A stretch of 64,000 nt of DNA from Pedobacter planticolens (GTDB taxonomy: Bacteria > Bacteroidota > Bacteroidia > Sphingobacteriales > Sphingobacteriaceae): positions 1,240,001-1,304,000 of the forward strand of contig NZ_WNXD01000002.1 of the NCBI RefSeq assembly GCF_014172375.1. Reading direction: 5' to 3'. Under the pieces are notes generated by a model. The model had not been told where the DNA came from and ran no database searches. It saw only the letters and a list, made by a program, of their open reading frames with translations. This document shows, piece by piece, positions 52,014 to 61,776 of this stretch. Position 1 is the stretch's first letter. Every line of letters starts with the position of its first letter. The translations under genes and the position numbers were made by a program.

Positions 52014-53811
52014 ATGCCTTAAAATAATCGGTCAATGCAATAATTTGCTTTTTGTTTAGTACTTGAGCTAACTCTTCTTCCGTTGCTTCTTTTATTTTCT
52101 TAACGGATTTGAATTTTACTAAAAGCTTATCTGCAGTAGTTTTTCCAATGCCGGGAATTATTTCTAATTCTGTTTTAAGTGTTCCTTGATCTCTTTTTTT
52201 ACGATGGAAAGTGATCCCAAAACGATGCGCTTCATCTCGTAATTGTTGAATGATTTTTAATGTTTCAGATTTCTTATCAAGATATAATGGGAAACTATCT
52301 CCAGGATAATATAATTCTTCTAAACGCTTCGCAATGCCAATAACAGTTACTTTTTTGTGAATACCTAATTTCTTTAAACTGCTAACCGCAGATGATAATT
52401 GTCCTTTGCCACCATCAATAATAATGAGTTGAGGTAACGACTGTTCTTCCTCCAACATTCGTTTATAACGTCTATAAACGGCTTCCTCCATAGTGGCAAA
52501 ATCATTTGGGCCTTCTACAGTTTTAACATTAAAATGGCGGTAATCTTTTTTGCTTGGTTTGGCATCCTTAAAAACTACAATAGCAGAAACTGGATATTTA
52601 CCTTGGAAATTCGAGTTATCGAAACATTCAATATGTTGAGGAAGCTGGGTAAGTCTTAAATCCTTTTGCATCTGAGTTAAAATACGATCGGTTCTTAAAT
52701 CAGGATTTAGTTTTTCATATTGATTTAATTTCTCTCGCTTAAAAAACAATACATTCTTCTCCGACAGTTCTAATAATTTCTTTTTTTCGCCAAGTTTTGG
52801 TACGGTAAATTTTAAATTTTTATCTAATAATGGAATGGTGAAAGGAACAATGATCTCTTTTGATGTACTGCTAAACTTGGTTCTAAACTCAGTAATCGCA
52901 ATCGTTAATAATTCCTCATCAGTCTCATCCAATCGTTTTTTAATTTCTATAGTTTGCGTCTGAATAATACTTCCATTCACCACTTTTAAATAGTTTACAA
53001 AAGCATAACGTTCATCAGATGCAATACTTACCACATCTATATTTGTAATGGCGCTATTTACTACCGTAGATTTACTCTGATATTTCTCTAAAAACAATAA
53101 TTTCTTTTGGTAAGAATAGGCAAGTTCAAAGTTTAAATCTTCCGAAGCTTTTTTAACAACCTGTTTTACCTCACGAATTACGTTGCCAATTTTTCCATTT
53201 AAGATTGCCGTAATTTCCTCAATGTTTTGGTCGTAATCTGCTTTGCTTTGGTAATTTTGACATGGGCCTTTACAATTTCCTATTTGATATTCTAAACAAA
53301 CTTTAAATTTTCCATCGTTAATATTTTGTGGTGTTAGTGGCAGATTGCAAGTTCTTAATGTATACGTTTCCTTAATTAAATCTAAAATAGTGTGCATCAT
53401 TCCTACCGATGCGTATGGTCCGAAATAAGTAGAACCATCTTTAATCATTTTGCGTGTCCAGTAAATACGTGGGAAATCTTCTTTTTTAATGATAATCCAT
53501 GGATAGGTTTTATCATCTTTCAACATAATGTTATAGCGAGGTTGATGTTTTTTGATCAAGCTATTTTCCAATAACCATGCATCAATTTCAGTGTCAACTA
53601 TGGTAAAACTTATCCGTCTGATTTTAGAAACCAAAACTTTGGTTTTTCCATTAATCTGATGTTTATCTTGATTAAAATAAGAGCCTACACGATTCCGTAA
53701 ATCCTTCGCTTTGCCAATATAAATCAGCAAATCTTCCTCATCAAAATACTGGTAAACTCCAGGTTTATGCGGAATATCGGCTAATGCCTTTTTATGATCG
53801 AAAGCACTCAT
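52012..53811 (-). CDS. uvrC: Excinuclease ABC subunit C
   Basis: UvrC makes both incisions in nucleotide excision repair. The 599-residue length is standard. The GIY-YIG domain is at residues 15-95 (KPGVYQYFDEEDLLIYIGKAKDLRNR, split over two lines of the fold), a Cys cluster follows at about 150-170 (CLEYQIGNCKGPC), the UVR motif near 205-240, the RNase-H-like nuclease with IIIDGGKGQLSS, and HhH motifs at the end (IPGIGKTTADKLL). It is the last gene of the minus-strand unit porW-like, pbp1A, uvrC. Confidence 0.95.
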   Translation of the reverse strand: MSAFDHKKALADIPHKPGVYQYFDEEDLLIYIGKAKDLRNRVGSYFNQDKHQINGKTKVLVSKIRRISFTIVDTEIDAWLLENSLIKKHQPRYNIMLKDDKTYPWIIIKKEDFPRIYWTRKMIKDGSTYFGPYASVGMMHTILDLIKETYTLRTCNLPLTPQNINDGKFKVCLEYQIGNCKGPCQNYQSKADYDQNIEEITAILNGKIGNVIREVKQVVKKASEDLNFELAYSYQKKLLFLEKYQSKSTVVNSAITNIDVVSIASDERYAFVNYLKVVNGSIIQTQTIEIKKRLDETDEELLTIAITEFRTKFSSTSKEIIVPFTIPLLDKNLKFTVPKLGEKKKLLELSEKNVLFFKREKLNQYEKLNPDLRTDRILTQMQKDLRLTQLPQHIECFDNSNFQGKYPVSAIVVFKDAKPSKKDYRHFNVKTVEGPNDFATMEEAVYRRYKRMLEEEQSLPQLIIIDGGKGQLSSAVSSLKKLGIHKKVTVIGIAKRLEELYYPGDSFPLYLDKKSETLKIIQQLRDEAHRFGITFHRKKRDQGTLKTELEIIPGIGKTTADKLLVKFKSVKKIKEATEEELAQVLNKKQIIALTDYFKA

Positions 53812-53841
53812 TTATAACGTAGTGATGATTTTTTATAAAAA

Positions 53842-56064
53842 CTAGAAACCTAATTTCTTATCGAGTTCAGTTGTATCCTGTTCTGGTTGCTGGTATTGAT
53901 TACAATCGTAAATAATAGAAACACCATTTTTAGGAGGTTCAAAATCAGCTTTACTTATTTTTAAATTAGGATTTGCATACACTCGTTTCATAAAACCTGC
54001 ATAAATAGGTAGTGCAGAATTTGCGCCTTCACCATCTCTAGTACTTGTAAAATGGAAAGCTCTATCCTCGCAACCTGTCCAAACTCCAGCTACTAAATCT
54101 GGTGTAATTGCCATAAACCAACCATCTGAGTTATTTTGCGTTGTTCCTGTTTTTCCACCAGTTGGTGCATTTATCCCATATTTATAACTTAATCTTGAAC
54201 CAGTTCCACCAGTAATTACACCTCTTAACATTCTGGTCATTACATAAGCTACTTCTTCGTTCATAGCTACTTTTATAGTTGGTTTACTATCATAAAGCAC
54301 TACGCCATTTTTGTCTTCAATTTTTAAAATATAGGTAGGTTGTGTCCAAACACCTTTATTAGCAAAAACTCCATAAGCACCAACCATATCATAAACCGAT
54401 GCATCAAAAGCACCTAAAGCAATAGATGGTACAATTGGAATATCTGAAGTTATACCCATTTTTTTTGCTTCTGTAGCTACCGCTGTCGGACCAACTTGTT
54501 TCATTAAATAAGCTGCAATGTAATTTTGAGAATAAGCTAAAGCCTTTTGCAAGGTAATAGGCCCAGGTATTGTTCCAGAAGAACGAGGAGTCCAATCAGG
54601 GCTTCCTGGATTTGAAATGGTTACGGGTTCATTTTGAACAGTATAACAAGGAGAATATCCATTTTCTATAGCGACTGTGTAAGTAAATGGTTTTGCTGTT
54701 GACCCAACTTGACGAGTACCCATTTTTACTTGATCGTATTTAAAATGCTCGAAATTAATTCCTCCAACCCAAGCTTTAATGTAACCAGTTTTAGGATCCA
54801 TCGCCATCATCGCATTGCGCAACAATAACTTATAATATTTAACAGAATCAATAGGTTTCATCAAGGTATCGATATCACCTTTCCAAGTAAAAATGGTAAG
54901 CCTGCTCGGCGTATTGAAATCGGTTTTAATTTCTTCGTCAGATTTTCCCTCTAATTTTAATGCTTTATAACGGTCCGAACGTTTTATACCTTGGTCAATT
55001 TGCAATTCCATTCCTTTAAAAGGATTACGCCCTTTCCAACTATTGGCAAATTGCTGTTGTAAAGTTTTCATGTATTCTTTTTGCGCTTGTTCAGCATAAA
55101 CCTGCATATCGTAATTAATGGTTGTCGTTATTTTTAATCCATCTCTATCTAAATCATACGGAACGCCATTATTTGTGATAGAACGATCTTCTAAAATTTT
55201 TCTCACTTCGGATTTTAAAACGGCTCTAAAATAAGGGGCAACACCATCATTTGTAGTGGCAGCATTAAAATGCAAGTCGAGTGGTTTTTCCTTTTCTATC
55301 TCAAATTGTTCAGCAGTAAGCAAATCTGCTTTAACCATTAGCGCCATTACCGTATTCCTTCTAGTTAAAGATCTTTCTGGATTTTTAGTTGGCGAATACC
55401 GAGTAACACCTCTTTGTATGCCAACCAAAACAGCAGCTTGTGGCACAGTTAATTTATCCGCAGTTGTATTAAAATAAACTCTTGCAGCAGATTTAATACC
55501 ATAGGCTTGATTACCAAAATCAACGGTGTTTAAATACATAGTGATAATCTCTTCCTTAGTATAATTGCGTTCTAGTTTTACTGCAATTACCCATTCTTGA
55601 AATTTTTGGATTATTCTTTTGAAGTAATTCTTTTGTCTGCCTTCCTCAGAAAATAAATTTAATGCCAATTGTTGAGTAATGGTACTTCCACCTTGTTTTT
55701 TGCCCAATAACGCATATGCGAAAATGGTAAACGTACGTTTAAAATCTATACCAGAATGAGAGAGAAAACGAACATCTTCAGTCGCAATTAATGCATTAAC
55801 TACATTTGGAGATATTGCGCTATAGTTAATATTTGAACGATTTTTAACAAAATAAGTTCCTATTACTTTACCATCTTCAGAAATAATTTCTGTGGCTTCA
55901 TTACTTTTTGGATGTTCGATAGCTCTAAAAGATGGAATTTCGCCAAATAGCCCAAAACCTATTGAAACAATGAATAAGGCAAAAAACACCATGCCGCCAA
56001 TGAGCAATTTCCAAAGTCTGCGGTTATATTTCTTTATGTTTTCTGGTGTTAGGGATGCACTCAT
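53842..56064 (-). CDS. Class A penicillin-binding protein 1A (glycosyltransferase/transpeptidase)
   Basis: The 740-residue protein has one N-terminal helix (about 20-42), a GT51 domain with EDVRFLSHSGIDFKR (catalytic Glu) and KKQGGSTITQQLALN, and a transpeptidase domain with the nucleophile motif STAKPF (near residue 455), SQN, and KTGTTQ (near 635). It polymerises and cross-links peptidoglycan. The C-terminus is short, without added domains. It overlaps no gene but is only 5 bp from the upstream gene, so both are probably expressed together. Confidence 0.93.
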   Translation of the reverse strand: MSASLTPENIKKYNRRLWKLLIGGMVFFALFIVSIGFGLFGEIPSFRAIEHPKSNEATEIISEDGKVIGTYFVKNRSNINYSAISPNVVNALIATEDVRFLSHSGIDFKRTFTIFAYALLGKKQGGSTITQQLALNLFSEEGRQKNYFKRIIQKFQEWVIAVKLERNYTKEEIITMYLNTVDFGNQAYGIKSAARVYFNTTADKLTVPQAAVLVGIQRGVTRYSPTKNPERSLTRRNTVMALMVKADLLTAEQFEIEKEKPLDLHFNAATTNDGVAPYFRAVLKSEVRKILEDRSITNNGVPYDLDRDGLKITTTINYDMQVYAEQAQKEYMKTLQQQFANSWKGRNPFKGMELQIDQGIKRSDRYKALKLEGKSDEEIKTDFNTPSRLTIFTWKGDIDTLMKPIDSVKYYKLLLRNAMMAMDPKTGYIKAWVGGINFEHFKYDQVKMGTRQVGSTAKPFTYTVAIENGYSPCYTVQNEPVTISNPGSPDWTPRSSGTIPGPITLQKALAYSQNYIAAYLMKQVGPTAVATEAKKMGITSDIPIVPSIALGAFDASVYDMVGAYGVFANKGVWTQPTYILKIEDKNGVVLYDSKPTIKVAMNEEVAYVMTRMLRGVITGGTGSRLSYKYGINAPTGGKTGTTQNNSDGWFMAITPDLVAGVWTGCEDRAFHFTSTRDGEGANSALPIYAGFMKRVYANPNLKISKADFEPPKNGVSIIYDCNQYQQPEQDTTELDKKLGF

Positions 56065-56069
56065 TTTTA

Positions 56070-58859
56070 TTAATAATTGTTCTTGAAAAACTCAATATAC
56101 CTATTTAATATTTCTCTATTCTTAATTTTGTCGAAGTTCTCTTTGCTAATATAAAAACCTTTATACGCTGTCAAAGGAACCTTCATAATTTTTGTTAATT
56201 GAGAAGTAATACTTTCTGCATAAGTTTTTGCCTCACTTAAGGTGGTAAAGTTACCTACAAAAATTAACTGATCTTCATCAAGCTCTAATAATTGATGTTT
56301 TAATCCTGAACCAGCATAATTACCTCTATTAAATTGACCAACACCAAAACGAGATGAGCTTACACTTAAACTCATATCATTAACGCTAATTACATAATAA
56401 TAAATATCTGATTCCGCTTTGCTGAAAAAATTATCTACAGGTTTAGCTATAGGTTCATTTTTAACTTCTTGCGATTTTGCAATAACCGGTGCATATGGAG
56501 TAGGAGTTACAGCGGGTGTAACCGTAGGAGTGACAGGCTTAACTACTGCAGGTTCTGATTTAGGTATTACAGGTTCTAGTTTATTTACTGCAACAACCGT
56601 ATTTTCTCGTTGTGAAATAAAACGAGGTTCTGTCGGATCGAAATCAATTAGTGCAATTTTTCTTGCTTTAAATGAAGATAAATTTGCGTTGATGTAGGCA
56701 ATATGATCCAAAACCAATGGATTTATGAGTTTATCATTTGGATATTTAGAAATGATGGTATTAAAAGCTAACAATAAACTATCTACATTTTGTGTACGGC
56801 CAATGGCGATGGCTTTTAAATAATCGTATTGAGCTTGCAATGCATTTCCTGGAAACCGCTGATTCGTTTCATTTACATAAGCAATTACTGCAGGAAAATC
56901 TTTTTTCTCGTAGCTATCAAAAACAGTATTATAAATTTTATTTATTTCTAAATCTAAAGCATTCTGTTTCGCCGAAAAATTAGGATCTAATATTGTTTTA
57001 GCATAAACAGAACTTGGATATTTAGCCAATACCATGTTTTTATACATCTCAGATTTAGCTGGGTCTGTTTTTGAATAACCAAGATATAAACTATAATAAA
57101 CTACTTCTAAATGATTGTTTTGAGGATATCTAGTCAATAATTCTTCATAAACTTTAACGGCTTCTTCTTCATCTTCGAGCACTTGCTGATAAAATCCTGC
57201 AATCTCAAAATACGCATCTATTATTTTTTGATCAGATTTAGCCATCTGATCTGCTGTTAAAGGCAAGAGAGCTGTATATTCTTTAATTCGTGTTTCTTTA
57301 TCAGCATTTGCTGTCTGAATATTTGTTGGATTAGTCGAATTGTCAATTACTGCAGACTGATTTTGTTGATTAACTTGTGCAGATGATTTCACACTTTGTC
57401 TCCAATTATCTTCTAAAAGCCTATTTCCCCAGCGTTTTCTGAAGTCTGTAAATCCCTTGCTAATTGCATTGTTGTTGCTAAAATAAAACTTGTCGTTGCT
57501 TTGCGTTTTTGTAGGATCATCGAATTTTACAACCTTACCATTATCAATCGTTTTGGTAGTTGTAACTTCCTTTTTAGGCTCAAATAATTCACTTAATTTC
57601 TTTTCGCGAGCTTGTTCTGGTAAACGAGCAATGAGTTGCAACGTATCTTCATTTGCAATTATCTGATACCGTTGAGTTAAATATTCTAAATTTTCTGCTT
57701 TTTTAAGAATGCCCTCATAACCTGGATAATTTTTAGGCAAAGTAGTTACTGCACTATCATAATATAATTTAGCATTCACATAATCGCCTAAATTTTTAAA
57801 GTTAAGGTCGGCAAGTTTTAAATACGATAAACCTTTTTGGTATTGGTTAGTTATGCTTTTTTGAGCAGATAATTTGTAATACTCCTCGGCCTTTTTATAA
57901 TCCTTATCCGCAAAATAATCTTCAGCTACCTCATAATAAATTTGGTCAGTATAATCGAAATTTTTATCGTCCTTCAATAATTTAAGTAATTGTTGTTTGC
58001 GATTTGAAGTTTGGTCATTCAATAAATCATTAACACGGATTTTACTCAGCTTTGCATTAAAATACATTTCAAAAGGCGCATTGCTATTCTCAACTTTGGT
58101 ATAATTGCGCAAACTGGCATCGTATTCCTTATTATATTCGTAAAGTTGAGCTAAAATATAAGGCCATCTCGTTCTACTTTGTATTTTGTTGGTTTCCTTT
58201 ATCGCTTGCTCCAAATAGCCAATTGCCTCTTTATAATTTTGCTGATAAATACTCATTTGTGCTAATGTAGCTAATGGTTCAGCTTTTTCACTTTTAACTG
58301 AATCTAATGTCGCTTTTACAGTATCTAGGGTAAGTTCGGCTTTTTCATAATTATTCAATTGCATTAAACTACGAGCCTTCCAAGTCATAGCACTTAAAAA
58401 GACGTTTTTATTGCTTTTGTAAGTTTTTGCAGTGTAATCAAAATATTCTACGGCAGTAAAATAGTTGCCTTTATAAAAATTTGTTTTACCTAAAAGGATG
58501 TATGCCTCATCAATATAATTGCTAAAGTTTTTTTCGCTGATAATAGTTTGAGCCTTTTGGGTAATCTCATCTAATGACTTAACATTGCCAGAAGAAGTTG
58601 CAGAGTTTAGAAAATCAGAGTTAACTGGAGCGATATAAACCGCCAAAAAATCATCGTAATTATCTTTATAGGTTTGAGAAAGATCATCCTGATAAGTTGT
58701 TAGCAAAACATTTGAGTTATAAATGTAGTTGTAACGAGCAGATAGGTTTTGCAGACTTCTGTTTGTAGCATTATCTTTTTGCGTAGAACAGCCAATAAAT
58801 ATGGCCATGCTTAAGCAAGAGAGGATAATTTTTGCGCTTAGTTTTGCGTAGTTGTTCAA
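56070..58859 (-). CDS. PorW/SprE-like TPR lipoprotein, probable type IX secretion component
   Basis: The 929-residue protein starts with TTG at 58859 and has a lipoprotein signal (LSMAIFIGC). CSTQKDNATNRSLQNLSARY matches the opening of SprE/PorW lipoproteins, in which Cys is followed by S-T-x-K and a conserved NxxxARYN block. TPR helices fill residues ~100-400 and 520-690. A Pro/Val-rich linker (about 770-810) leads to a final ~100-residue domain (YYVISVNDMSLSVSSSRFGV, then LVFVGNF-like strands) that resembles a SPOR-like fold. SprE/PorW is needed for T9SS secretion and binds the PorN/GldN ring side; the gldKLMN operon is 4 kb away, convergent. The family call is good, the identity as PorW is probable. 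Confidence 0.65.
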   Translation of the reverse strand: MNNYAKLSAKIILSCLSMAIFIGCSTQKDNATNRSLQNLSARYNYIYNSNVLLTTYQDDLSQTYKDNYDDFLAVYIAPVNSDFLNSATSSGNVKSLDEITQKAQTIISEKNFSNYIDEAYILLGKTNFYKGNYFTAVEYFDYTAKTYKSNKNVFLSAMTWKARSLMQLNNYEKAELTLDTVKATLDSVKSEKAEPLATLAQMSIYQQNYKEAIGYLEQAIKETNKIQSRTRWPYILAQLYEYNKEYDASLRNYTKVENSNAPFEMYFNAKLSKIRVNDLLNDQTSNRKQQLLKLLKDDKNFDYTDQIYYEVAEDYFADKDYKKAEEYYKLSAQKSITNQYQKGLSYLKLADLNFKNLGDYVNAKLYYDSAVTTLPKNYPGYEGILKKAENLEYLTQRYQIIANEDTLQLIARLPEQAREKKLSELFEPKKEVTTTKTIDNGKVVKFDDPTKTQSNDKFYFSNNNAISKGFTDFRKRWGNRLLEDNWRQSVKSSAQVNQQNQSAVIDNSTNPTNIQTANADKETRIKEYTALLPLTADQMAKSDQKIIDAYFEIAGFYQQVLEDEEEAVKVYEELLTRYPQNNHLEVVYYSLYLGYSKTDPAKSEMYKNMVLAKYPSSVYAKTILDPNFSAKQNALDLEINKIYNTVFDSYEKKDFPAVIAYVNETNQRFPGNALQAQYDYLKAIAIGRTQNVDSLLLAFNTIISKYPNDKLINPLVLDHIAYINANLSSFKARKIALIDFDPTEPRFISQRENTVVAVNKLEPVIPKSEPAVVKPVTPTVTPAVTPTPYAPVIAKSQEVKNEPIAKPVDNFFSKAESDIYYYVISVNDMSLSVSSSRFGVGQFNRGNYAGSGLKHQLLELDEDQLIFVGNFTTLSEAKTYAESITSQLTKIMKVPLTAYKGFYISKENFDKIKNREILNRYIEFFKNNY

Positions 58860-58905
58860 GAATTTTAAGAATTGCGTATAACTTTACAAGATAACAGAAT
58901 GTATG

Positions 58906-58913
58906 CAAAAATA
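58906..58913 (-). promoter_or_regulatory. -7 promoter box of the porW-like/pbp1A/uvrC unit
   Basis: The minus strand reads TATTTTTG, about 46 nt before the TTG start at 58859. It lies in the divergent spacer with the ATP synthase operon. Confidence 0.5.
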
Positions 58914-58972
58914 TTTTATTTGACAGTAAATTTTTAATATTTGAACTTATATTTTTAATTGAAATAGTTATT

Positions 58973-59206
58973 ATGACAAACTTTGAGGATAACGACGAGG
59001 GTAAACAAGCGAATAATTTCGCTAAATATACGGGTATAGCTTTCCAGATGTTGGCTACAATTGGCTTGTTTACATTTATTGGGTATAAAATTGATGAACA
59101 CAGTGGAAACACAAAATCAATATACACTGCTATGCTCGGTTTGTTAGGAGTTATTATATCTTTATACATGGTAATTAGATCGTTAACAAAAAATAAGCAA
59201 GACTGA
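58973..59206 (+). CDS. AtpZ/AtpI-family F0F1 ATP synthase accessory protein
   Basis: This 77-residue protein has two helices with a charged N-terminus. KYTGIAFQMLATIGLFTFIGYKID and the following YTAMLGLLGVIISLYMV correspond to AtpZ/AtpI (Pfam ATPase_gene1), which helps ring assembly and may carry magnesium or calcium. It opens the ATP synthase operon. Confidence 0.85.
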   Translation: MTNFEDNDEGKQANNFAKYTGIAFQMLATIGLFTFIGYKIDEHSGNTKSIYTAMLGLLGVIISLYMVIRSLTKNKQD

Positions 59207-59267
59207 GTTTGTACGTATGTTGTCGTATTAATTGTAAAATGCCAAGCTTAATATCAACACATTCTTA

Positions 59268-59275
59268 TACCTTTG
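59268..59275 (+). promoter_or_regulatory. -7 promoter box within the atp operon
   Basis: TACCTTTG matches TAnnTTTG, 17 nt before the TTG start at 59293. No good -33 element is seen. Confidence 0.45.
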
Positions 59276-59292
59276 CCCTAAACAAATAAATT

Positions 59293-59682
59293 TTGAGTTT
59301 ACCACGTTTCATTTTATCCTATTTTTTATTTACGTTATTATTAATAGGTATAATTATAGCATTGCCTTACATTTTTCCAAATGTGAACCTATTCATTAGT
59401 AAATTTTGGGTAGTTTTTGGGTTTATAGCTGGCATTACTTTTATCGCCTATATTGTAGCTTATTTAGGTATAAAACGTAATCCGGAAGTAGGGGTTATGG
59501 CAATGATGGCATCGATAGCTGTTAAGATGTTATTTTCCATGGCTTTTGTGCTAATTTATGTGCTTAAAACACCCGTTAGCAGCCTACTTTTTGTACTAGA
59601 TTTTTTTTCTTTATATTTCTTATTTAGTGGCTTTGAAATTTACGCATTGTTATGTAACTTGCGCCACTCAATAAAAAAGTAA
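59293..59682 (+). CDS. Small four-helix membrane protein, AtpI-like position
   Basis: The 129-residue protein has four helices and no charged cluster beyond a short loop (GIKRNPEVG). It starts with TTG (no ATG is present in the first part) and is placed where atpI-type genes lie, between AtpZ and AtpB. By position it may be AtpI, which helps build the c-ring; sequence alone does not prove it. Confidence 0.7.
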   Translation: MSLPRFILSYFLFTLLLIGIIIALPYIFPNVNLFISKFWVVFGFIAGITFIAYIVAYLGIKRNPEVGVMAMMASIAVKMLFSMAFVLIYVLKTPVSSLLFVLDFFSLYFLFSGFEIYALLCNLRHSIKK

Positions 59683-59696
59683 AAAACATAGAATAA

Positions 59697-60857
59697 ATGC
59701 ACTTCAGTCATATTTTTAAATCAAGAATAAATGTACTAAGCGTTGCTTTTGCGCTTTTTTTAGCATTTTTTAGTTTAAATGCTGCTGCTCAAGCTCTGCC
59801 AGATACCACGGTAAAAGCAGAAAATCATACAAAAATTGTTGCAGAAGAGGCAAAAGAAAAAAAGTTTGATATTACTGCCTATATTTTACATCACATTGCA
59901 GATTCGCATGGTTTCCATATGTGGGGTGAGGGCGAAAACTCTGTTTCTATATCATTACCAATAATTTTATGGACAGATAATGGTTTAGTTACCTTTATGT
60001 CTGGCGATTTTCATCACGATAGTGAGGGAAAGCATGTTGTAGAAAAAAACGGTCAGCGATTTGTTAATCACCACGAAAAAATTTACTACGCATCTGCAAC
60101 AGCTAATGAACACGGTGAGTTTGTAGAAGTAGGTGCTAAACATAAAGTTGCAAATCTTGCTCCTTTAGATTTTTCAATCACTAAGAACGTATTTACATTA
60201 ATATTCTCTGGAGTAATTTTAGTTATTTTATTTGTTAACGTTGCAAGATCTTATGCTAAACGTAAAGGTAAATCTCCAAAAGGATTTCAATCTTTAATAG
60301 AGCCAGTTATATTATTTATTAGAGATGATATCGCTATTCCAAACTTAGGCGCTAAACACGAAGCTTATATGCCTTATTTATTAACTATATTTTTCTTTAT
60401 ATGGTTTAATAATATATTAGGTATGGTGCCTTTCTTCCCAGGAGGTGCAAACTTAACAGGAAATATTAACCTTACATTTGTTTTAGCGGTTTTAACCTAT
60501 ATTATTACTACGGTTAAAGCAAATAAACATTACTGGAAACATATTTTTTGGATGCCAGGTGTTCCTGTTCCAATGAAAATATTTTTAGCACCTTTAGAGT
60601 TTTTAGGTACGTTGACTAAGCCAGTTGCATTAATGATTCGTTTGTTTGCGAATATTACAGCGGGTCACATTTTAGTACTTGCGTTATTGTGTTTGATCTT
60701 TGTTTTCAAATCAATATTTATTGCCCCAGTTTCGGTTGTGTTTGTGGTATTCATTAGCATGATTGAGTTATTGGTAGGTTTTATACAGGCCTTTATTTTT
60801 ACTGTATTAACCGCTTTGTTTATCGGCTTAGCCGTACAAGAACATGGCGAACATTAA
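59697..60857 (+). CDS. atpB: F0F1 ATP synthase subunit a
   Basis: The 386-residue subunit has an exported N-terminal extension: signal sequence to about residue 32, then a His/Glu-rich stretch (about 35-155) before the usual membrane part. The essential Arg lies in KPVALMIRLFANITAGHIL, and the end VQAFIFTVLTALFIGLAVQEHGEH-like strand is typical. Subunit a forms the two proton half-channels against the c-ring. The extension is much longer than in Escherichia coli but seen in other Bacteroidota. Confidence 0.92.
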   Translation: MHFSHIFKSRINVLSVAFALFLAFFSLNAAAQALPDTTVKAENHTKIVAEEAKEKKFDITAYILHHIADSHGFHMWGEGENSVSISLPIILWTDNGLVTFMSGDFHHDSEGKHVVEKNGQRFVNHHEKIYYASATANEHGEFVEVGAKHKVANLAPLDFSITKNVFTLIFSGVILVILFVNVARSYAKRKGKSPKGFQSLIEPVILFIRDDIAIPNLGAKHEAYMPYLLTIFFFIWFNNILGMVPFFPGGANLTGNINLTFVLAVLTYIITTVKANKHYWKHIFWMPGVPVPMKIFLAPLEFLGTLTKPVALMIRLFANITAGHILVLALLCLIFVFKSIFIAPVSVVFVVFISMIELLVGFIQAFIFTVLTALFIGLAVQEHGEH

Positions 60858-60889
60858 TTAGAAACAATATTGTTTACATATAAAATTAA

Positions 60890-61117
<228 letters not shown>

Positions 61118-61125
61118 AAAAAACG

Positions 61126-61160
61126 AAAACATTTTGGAGCGGTTGGCTTCAAAATGTTTT
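61126..61160 (+). terminator. Intra-operonic hairpin with T-run after atpE
   Basis: Fifteen-base arms (61126-61140 and 61146-61160, one G-T pair) enclose a five-base loop, and the right arm ends in TTTT followed by TATT. It is terminator-like but lies before atpF and the remaining atp genes, which have no clear promoter of their own. Confidence 0.75.
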
Positions 61161-61197
61161 TATTACACATTGTAAATAATAATAAAAACAACATAAT

Positions 61198-61692
61198 ATG
61201 GATTTATTTAATCCCAGCATTGGCTTAATAGTTTGGAGTACAATTGTATTTCTTTTACTATTTTTCATTTTAGCGAAATTTGCTTGGAAACCAGTAATGG
61301 TTGCCATAAAAGAACGTGAGCAATTTATTGATGATTCTTTGAATAAAGCAGAATTAGCTAATCAAGAAATGGCTAGATTAACGGCTCAAAATGAAGATTT
61401 AATGAAACAAGCTCGTGCTGAGCGTGATGAAATTCTGAAAGAAGCCAAAAAACTGAAAGACAATATTGTTAATGAGGCTAAAACTTCAGCTCATACAGAA
61501 GGCGCTAAATTGATTGAAAAAGCTCGTATAGAGATTGAAAATCAGAAAAAAGCAGCATTGGCTGAATTAAAAGGTCAGGTTTCTACATTATCATTAGATA
61601 TTGCTGAACGTGTTTTACGTAGTCAGTTAGATGATAAAGCAAAACAACAAGACTTGGTTACGAGCTTGTTAAAAGATGTTGAATTAAATTAG
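61198..61692 (+). CDS. atpF: F0F1 ATP synthase subunit b
   Basis: The 164-residue subunit has one N-terminal helix (about 8-28) and a long, charged coiled coil, the stator stalk that links subunit a to delta. Length and pattern (FILAKFAWKPVMVAIKERE) are typical. The spacer to atpH has degenerate short repeats. Confidence 0.93.
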   Translation: MDLFNPSIGLIVWSTIVFLLLFFILAKFAWKPVMVAIKEREQFIDDSLNKAELANQEMARLTAQNEDLMKQARAERDEILKEAKKLKDNIVNEAKTSAHTEGAKLIEKARIEIENQKKAALAELKGQVSTLSLDIAERVLRSQLDDKAKQQDLVTSLLKDVELN

Positions 61693-61700
61693 AACGAGAT

Positions 61701-61765
61701 ACTAGATATGAGATATTAGATTTGAGAGCAATATTTGTGTCTCACATCTCACATCTCACATCTCA
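61701..61765. repeat. Degenerate and tandem heptamers between atpF and atpH
   Basis: The unit CTCACAT is repeated 3.6 times at 61741-61765, preceded by diverged partners in inverse orientation (ATGAGATATTAGATTTGAGA, 61709-61728). It may form a weak hairpin in the mRNA. Confidence 0.7.
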
Positions 61766-61776
61766 ATACTAAATAT

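Noticed and set aside
61735..61776. Longer AtpH start
   Set aside because: It would translate the CTCACAT heptamers; the family N-terminus starts at 61777.
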